The notes under the pieces were generated by a model, which saw only the letters and a program-made list of their open reading frames with translations, was not told the DNA's origin and did not search any database. Of a stretch of DNA of 5,586 bases, positions 4,364 to 5,586 are shown piece after piece; position 1 is the first letter of the stretch; each line of letters starts with the position of its first letter. The position numbers and the translations under genes were made by a program. Source of the DNA: Clostridiales bacterium. GTDB taxonomy: Bacteria; Bacillota; Clostridia; Oscillospirales; CAG-382. Location of the stretch: NCBI GenBank assembly GCA_003343885.1, contig QAKH01000043.1, positions 7,434 to 13,019 on the forward strand, written 5' to 3'.

Positions 4364-4539
4364 TATCGGCGCAAGCTCACGCCTATACTGGCGTAGCCCT
4401 ACGGCACTACTGGTATAGGCGTATGCCGGTATAGGCATTGGCCTGTGTCGATACTGGTGTAAATGTCTCTGAAAAAACACGTACGTGTTCTCGCGAAAAC
4501 ATGTACATGTTTTTCGGAAAATACGTACGTGTTTTTTTT
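4364..4539. repeat. Degenerate tandem array with a 22-bp period and dyad symmetry (about 8 units)
   Basis: Units start at 4364, 4386, 4408, 4430, 4452, 4474, 4496 and 4518. Left units begin TACTGG or a variant (TATCGG, TATAGG); right units begin AAAACA or AAAATA. Columns 7-10 are mostly (C/T)(G/A)TA. The last three units contain palindromes centred at 4482.5, 4504.5 and 4526.5 (AACACGTACGTGTT, AACATGTACATGTT, ACGTACGT with partly matching flanks), exactly 22 bp apart, with further dyads between them at 4493.5 and 4515.5. The left units contain dyads at 4386.5, 4397.5, 4419.5 and 4430.5. The array ends on the first base of the HAD stop codon read on the plus strand, so it forms the 3' flank of that gene and may help end its transcript. 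Confidence 0.75.
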
Positions 4540-5345
4540 CAAAGCAATTCTTGGATGAAACGAGCCACTCCATCCTCATCGTTCGTGTATTGGGTGATGC
4601 GGTCGGCATTGGCCTTGACAGGGGGCTGGGCGTTGGCCATAGCGACTCCCAATCCGGCGAAACGGATCATGGATACATCGTTGAAACCGTCGCCGATAGC
4701 GATCACTTCCTCCTGTTTTATCCGGGTTCGCTCTAGTAAGCGGGATAACGAGGCGGCTTTGTCGATGCCTTTGGGGACAAGCTCCAGATAGAATGCCTCG
4801 GAACGATATACGTTGATACGTTTCCCTAATTCTTGGCGGAGCTTCTCTTCCAACGGTACCAACATCTCCGGTTCGCCTACCACCAAGCATTTATCGGCTG
4901 GCTGATGCAAATCCCGCAGAAAATCGTCGGTAGCCTTGATCTTCATTTTGGTTAAGAAAGATTCGTATTGTACGTATTTATTTTCCGGATGCTCGCTTAA
5001 GATATATTTACCGTTGTAGGAAAGGATAGCCAGTCCCGCTTCTTTGGAGCGGTTGTATAAAACAGGTACGATATCGGGTGGCAAAGCCTGTTCGAAAAGT
5101 ACTTTGTCTGTCATCAAGTCGATCACCTTACCGCCGTTGAAGGAAAGGATAAAACCACCATATTGCTTTATGTTCAGTTCCTCGGCTAAAGGCACGATAC
5201 CGTAGGTGGGCCGGCCGGAGGCTAAGACCAGATGCAATCCTTTTTCCTGCGCTTGCAGAAGGGTTTCCCTCGTAAACGGGGTGATCTCTTTTTTACTGTT
5301 TGTCAGTGTACCGTCTAAATCCAGTACCAATAATTTATAGTTCAT
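4539..5345 (-). CDS. Cof-type HAD-IIB family hydrolase (sugar-phosphate phosphatase-like)
   Basis: The 268-residue protein has all four haloacid dehalogenase motifs: DLDGT (residues 9-13, nucleophile Asp9 and acid/base Asp11), the Ser/Thr motif in LASGRP (Ser43), Lys196 in KGIDKAAS, and GDGFNDVSM (218-226, Mg-binding Asp219 and Asp223). The SFNGG loop (68-72) and the C2-type cap between about 80 and 185 place it in the Cof/HAD-IIB group, cytosolic Mg-dependent phosphatases acting on sugar phosphates, flavin precursors or similar small molecules. The substrate cannot be told from sequence. Length is typical and the gene looks intact. Its ATG lies 11 bases inside the end of the upstream helicase gene, suggesting translational coupling. 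The stop codon touches the 22-bp repeat array. Its style differs from the left-hand element genes, consistent with a core chromosomal gene. Confidence 0.93.
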   Translation of the reverse strand: MNYKLLVLDLDGTLTNSKKEITPFTRETLLQAQEKGLHLVLASGRPTYGIVPLAEELNIKQYGGFILSFNGGKVIDLMTDKVLFEQALPPDIVPVLYNRSKEAGLAILSYNGKYILSEHPENKYVQYESFLTKMKIKATDDFLRDLHQPADKCLVVGEPEMLVPLEEKLRQELGKRINVYRSEAFYLELVPKGIDKAASLSRLLERTRIKQEEVIAIGDGFNDVSMIRFAGLGVAMANAQPPVKANADRITQYTNDEDGVARFIQELL

Positions 5346-5586
5346 GCTCTTGTTTCGTGTTGATCGTGATTATTTTACCTCTTTGGGAGATATAATTATA
5401 GAGTTCTTTATAAAATGCGTGCCGGGTAAGGGTGGAAGCGTCTCCCAAGATCATCAGTTTCATACGGGCACGGGTGATCGCTACGTTCATGCGCCGCAAG
5501 TCGTTCAAGAAGCCTATCTTTCCATCCTCGTTGGCCCTTACCAAACTGATCAAGATGACATCGCGTTCTTGCCCTTGGAAACCGTC
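5335..5586 (-). CDS. C-terminal part of a UPF1/IGHMBP2-like superfamily 1 helicase
   Basis: The gene enters from the right edge in frame and 83 codons plus the stop are visible. DGFQGQERDVI at the edge is motif V of SF1 helicases, followed by the ISLVR strand, and RRMNVAITRAR (about 30 codons in) is motif VI with the arginine finger, then KLMILGD. This combination is typical of SF1B DNA/RNA helicases of the DNA2/NAM7/UPF1 group (IGHMBP2-like proteins in bacteria), which use ATP to unwind or translocate along nucleic acid. Walker A and B motifs lie outside the window. The tail after about residue 55 (TRHAFYKELYNYISQRG) is a short helical extension. The last 11 bases overlap the HAD gene start, so the two form an operon. 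Confidence 0.88.
   Translation of the reverse strand, partial: DGFQGQERDVILISLVRANEDGKIGFLNDLRRMNVAITRARMKLMILGDASTLTRHAFYKELYNYISQRGKIITINTKQEHEL

Noticed and set aside
4364..4539. CRISPR array
   Set aside because: The period is 22 bp with no conserved repeat plus variable spacer pattern, and units are palindromic throughout; no cas gene is present.
4331..4609. 92-codon minus-strand frame across the repeat array
   Set aside because: It overlaps the end of the HAD gene in another frame and its repetitive residues simply translate the 22-bp array.

Overview
The window looks like a junction between an integrated conjugative element and the chromosome of a Bacteroidota gut bacterium, most likely Parabacteroides or a close Bacteroides relative. 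Three things point there: a PcfK-PcfJ gene pair inside a tight run of small genes, as in CTnDOT-like conjugative transposons; two textbook Bacteroidota promoters (TTTG, 19 bp, TAnnTTTG); and, apart from one gene, almost no Shine-Dalgarno sites. The genus is an inference from protein style and base composition and was not checked against a database.

Positions 1-3511, all on the minus strand, hold one tightly packed operon read right to left. In transcription order: a small membrane protein (3511-3302), a 111-residue unknown (3290-2955), a 73-residue unknown (2942-2721), PcfK-like (2697-2287), PcfJ-like (2281-998), then small unknowns of 86, 81, 49 and 75 residues, and the first 12 codons of another gene that runs off the left edge. 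Gaps are 3-35 bases, so the genes are probably cotranscribed. This is accessory cargo or late transfer-region material whose biochemical role is not known.

Positions 3512-4363 contain no convincing gene but much structure: a 287-bp foldback of two diverged inverted arms (3574-3860) with a consensus rightward promoter in one arm; a 9-bp-stem hairpin (3882-3905); a long nested hairpin (3945-4022) that could act as a leftward terminator; and a second consensus rightward promoter (4134-4164) that leads into no recognisable gene. The element's end probably lies somewhere in this stretch.

Positions 4364-4539 are a degenerate tandem array with a strict 22-bp period and dyad symmetry, ending exactly at the stop codon of the next gene. 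Positions 4539-5586 are chromosomal and on the minus strand: the C-terminus of a UPF1/IGHMBP2-like superfamily 1 helicase whose stop overlaps the start of an intact Cof-type HAD hydrolase by 11 bases.

The most interesting unexplained signals are the 22-bp dyad array, the foldback with its built-in promoter and possible small RNA, and the poorly understood PcfK-PcfJ operon.
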